This document shows, one piece after another, positions 4,674 through 6,174 of a stretch of DNA of 6,174 bases. Position 1 is the stretch's first letter. Every line of letters starts with the position of its first letter. The stretch is from Nitrospirales bacterium (GTDB taxonomy: Bacteria > Nitrospirota > Nitrospiria > Nitrospirales > UBA2166). Location of the stretch: contig JAJDBL010000087.1 of assembly GCA_029261375.1 (NCBI GenBank), forward strand, positions 1 to 6,174, given 5' to 3'. Below the pieces are notes generated by a model. That model had not been told where the DNA came from. It did no database searches and worked only from the letters and a program-made list of their open reading frames with translations. The position numbers and the translations under genes were made by a program.

Positions 4674-6174
4674 CTATTTTCCAAAGGGTGTCAATACCAC
4701 TTCATACTCGCCAGTTGGACCTGGCATGACACCCAACGGTATCGTCATGATCGAACCGGGAATAGGTATCGACGTTCCTCCAACGACCGGTCCGACTGGA
4801 ATGATCGGTGGCGCAAAGGTTGGAATTGGCCCCATGCCCAGTACGGGCAACACCAGGGTGGCTACCTTGTACATCTGAAACACCATATTAAACCCTTGTG
4901 AAATCGCGTCAAAGATTTCTGGCGCATGTAGCCCATTTGGGTCTGAGCAATTCGCCATCATAGAGCTCTTCAGTGTCGATGGGGAAAACCCTGATTCACC
5001 GGGTGAACTAAAGGATGCCAGTGGGACAGGAATGCTCGGCATTGGTGGCCCTAGCGGTCCAGGAAATGCCGCAAACATGGGATAAGACAGCATGCCGGTT
5101 AAGCCTGATTGCCAGGTTTGCCATGCGGTGCTGATGGCATTGGCAATGGCCATCGAATACATCAATTGCATCGGGGTATCCTTTGGCGCACTCGCCAGAA
5201 TAAAGGGTAGGAGCGGTGGGCCAACCACAACGCCAGGATTCACCATCCCCACCGGACCGTTAATTTGGACGCCGGCAAAAACGGTAAGCAAGCTCCACTT
5301 GCCAATTGCATCGCAAATGGCATCGGTGACGCCCTTAAAATAGATTTCAAACGATTTGCCGATAACCTTTGCTGAATTCACGTGGTATGCATTCAATGTA
5401 ATTTCGCGAAAAAGGTTTAAGGGGGAGTTAGGCGTCACCATGCGCTCGGGTTTGGTGAACGCCTCCGCAAATTGTTTCACCTCTTCCGGTGATGTGGGCG
5501 GCTTCCAGTCGGTAGGAAGAAACACGAACTTTGAGATAAACATCAAATAGCTTAGCTGTGAGAGCATGCTGACACGCTCAAGCTGCTGCTCGACAATTTC
5601 TTTACCAAGAAGTATCACTTCTGGTTCATCTTCGGCATCCTCGGCTTCGGGAGCTTTGGCTACCTCGTCCTCGGCTGCAGCTTCGGCGTCAGCCCTGAGA
5701 GCCGCTGCTGCTACCTTATCGTCCTTGCCCTGGCCCTTGGCCTCCTGCGCCGCTTTTGCCTCTGCCTTCGTGGCGGCATCCGCGGCGGTCGTCGTGTCGC
5801 CTTTGCGTTCTGCCTGCTCGTCGTCGCCTAAGCCCTTGGCTTCTTTGGCAGCCAATGCTGCGTCTTTCGCTGGTGCCTCTGTACCCGTGTCTGCCGGAGC
5901 AGCCGCCTCCTCCTGAGCAGGTTCTGCTTTCCCGTCAGCGTCTTCACTCGGACCATCTTCCCCGGGAGTCTCGGCTGCCGCGCCAGTATCCTCCCCGCTA
6001 TCACTCCCCTCTGGTCGCGTTGTTTCCCCCGCAGCCTCGGCAGCGCCAAGATCGGCATCAATATCGACGCTGTCACCGGTTGTCTCCTTTTCGCTGTCGT
6101 CAGGAACTTCAGCTTCGGTTTCTTCAGCGGCAATGTCTTCACCGGAAACATCAGGATCTCCCTGGCTATGGGAG
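4674..6174 (-). CDS. Unrecognised protein: Ala/Glu/Asp-rich N-terminal segment plus Gly/Pro-rich hydrophobic domain, partial
   Basis: The frame is open from the right edge to TAG 4676-4674, giving 499 visible residues; the true start lies outside. A TTG at 5855 sits in mid-frame and is not a credible start. The first 185 or so visible residues (down to about 5620) are low-complexity and rich in Ala, Glu, Asp, Gly and Thr, probably a disordered acidic segment. It includes a diverged duplicate, AAKEAKGLGDD and AAQEAKGQGKDD. An ordered domain of about 310 residues begins near VILLGKEIVEQQLERVSMLS. It has two related parts, each a helix-like stretch followed by a Gly/Pro-rich strand region: INGPVGMVNPGVVVGPP and GMGPIPTFAPPIIPVGPVV. 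A segment between them contains WQTWQSGLTG and FPGPLGPPMPSIPVP. I recognise no named family. The tight link to the DUF2169 gene suggests a partner or cargo in a secretion or contractile-injection locus. A phage-tail or baseplate-like protein is another possibility. Confidence 0.75.
   Translation of the reverse strand, partial: SHSQGDPDVSGEDIAAEETEAEVPDDSEKETTGDSVDIDADLGAAEAAGETTRPEGSDSGEDTGAAAETPGEDGPSEDADGKAEPAQEEAAAPADTGTEAPAKDAALAAKEAKGLGDDEQAERKGDTTTAADAATKAEAKAAQEAKGQGKDDKVAAAALRADAEAAAEDEVAKAPEAEDAEDEPEVILLGKEIVEQQLERVSMLSQLSYLMFISKFVFLPTDWKPPTSPEEVKQFAEAFTKPERMVTPNSPLNLFREITLNAYHVNSAKVIGKSFEIYFKGVTDAICDAIGKWSLLTVFAGVQINGPVGMVNPGVVVGPPLLPFILASAPKDTPMQLMYSMAIANAISTAWQTWQSGLTGMLSYPMFAAFPGPLGPPMPSIPVPLASFSSPGESGFSPSTLKSSMMANCSDPNGLHAPEIFDAISQGFNMVFQMYKVATLVLPVLGMGPIPTFAPPIIPVGPVVGGTSIPIPGSIMTIPLGVMPGPTGEYEVVLTPFGK
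5619..6174 (-). other. Low-complexity acidic/alanine-rich coding segment
   Basis: This is the N-terminal part of the unrecognised protein, about 185 codons. Nearly all codons are for Ala, Glu, Asp, Gly, Thr, Lys, Ser or Pro, with very few hydrophobic residues. The same DNA gives a Ser/Ala-rich open frame on the plus strand at 5566-5916, which is a by-product of the skewed composition. It is probably a flexible linker or disordered extension. Confidence 0.75.

Noticed and set aside
4168..4878. Plus-strand open frame of 236 codons
   Set aside because: It lies antisense to the DUF2169 gene and the end of the unknown gene, spans their junction and has no recognisable domain.
5853..5855. TTG codon as start of the unknown protein
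   Set aside because: The frame stays open with the same composition for 106 more codons to the window edge, and no Shine-Dalgarno precedes the TTG.
5566..5916. Ser/Ala-rich plus-strand frame of 116 codons
   Set aside because: It is the antisense reading of the GC-skewed low-complexity segment; the minus-strand frame is continuous with an ordered domain.

Overview
The window holds six protein-coding genes in three blocks. Two of them run off the window edges. No tRNA, rRNA, CRISPR array, insertion sequence or phage integration site was seen. The first block, positions 1 to about 1700 on the minus strand, is a haem/cytochrome pair: a CcsA/ResC/HemX-type membrane protein followed by hemA (glutamyl-tRNA reductase, C-terminus cut by the left edge). 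The second block, positions about 1824 to 3354 on the plus strand, reads divergently from the first. It is a two-gene unit in which a ThrH-type HAD phosphatase overlaps thiD (HMP/HMP-P kinase) by four bases. The third block, positions 3607 to 6174 on the minus strand, converges on thiD. It contains an unrecognised protein with a long Ala/Glu/Asp-rich segment (N-terminus cut by the right edge), followed 14 bases later by a DUF2169-domain protein.

The source is a Gram-negative bacterium with GC content around the middle of the range. A HemX/CcsA-like gene directly upstream of hemA, a ThrH-type phosphatase and a DUF2169 gene would fit Nitrospirota (Nitrospira-like) or a deltaproteobacterial lineage. 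This is an inference from gene content and general sequence character, not a demonstrated assignment.

Blocks one and two are core metabolism: the first step of C5-pathway tetrapyrrole synthesis with a haem-handling membrane protein, and serine/homoserine phosphate chemistry coupled to thiamine pyrimidine phosphorylation. Block three looks accessory. DUF2169 proteins are known mainly from type VI secretion and PAAR/VgrG-type effector loci, where some act as loading co-chaperones. The 14-base spacing suggests the unknown Gly/Pro-rich protein is a partner or cargo of the DUF2169 protein. The rest of that locus would lie beyond position 6174.

The points most worth a second look are the unknown protein and its pairing with DUF2169; the CcsA-like protein, which lacks the C-terminal histidines and has an altered WWD motif; the thrH-thiD translational coupling; and a short dispersed-repeat-like element in the convergent gap at 3355-3606.
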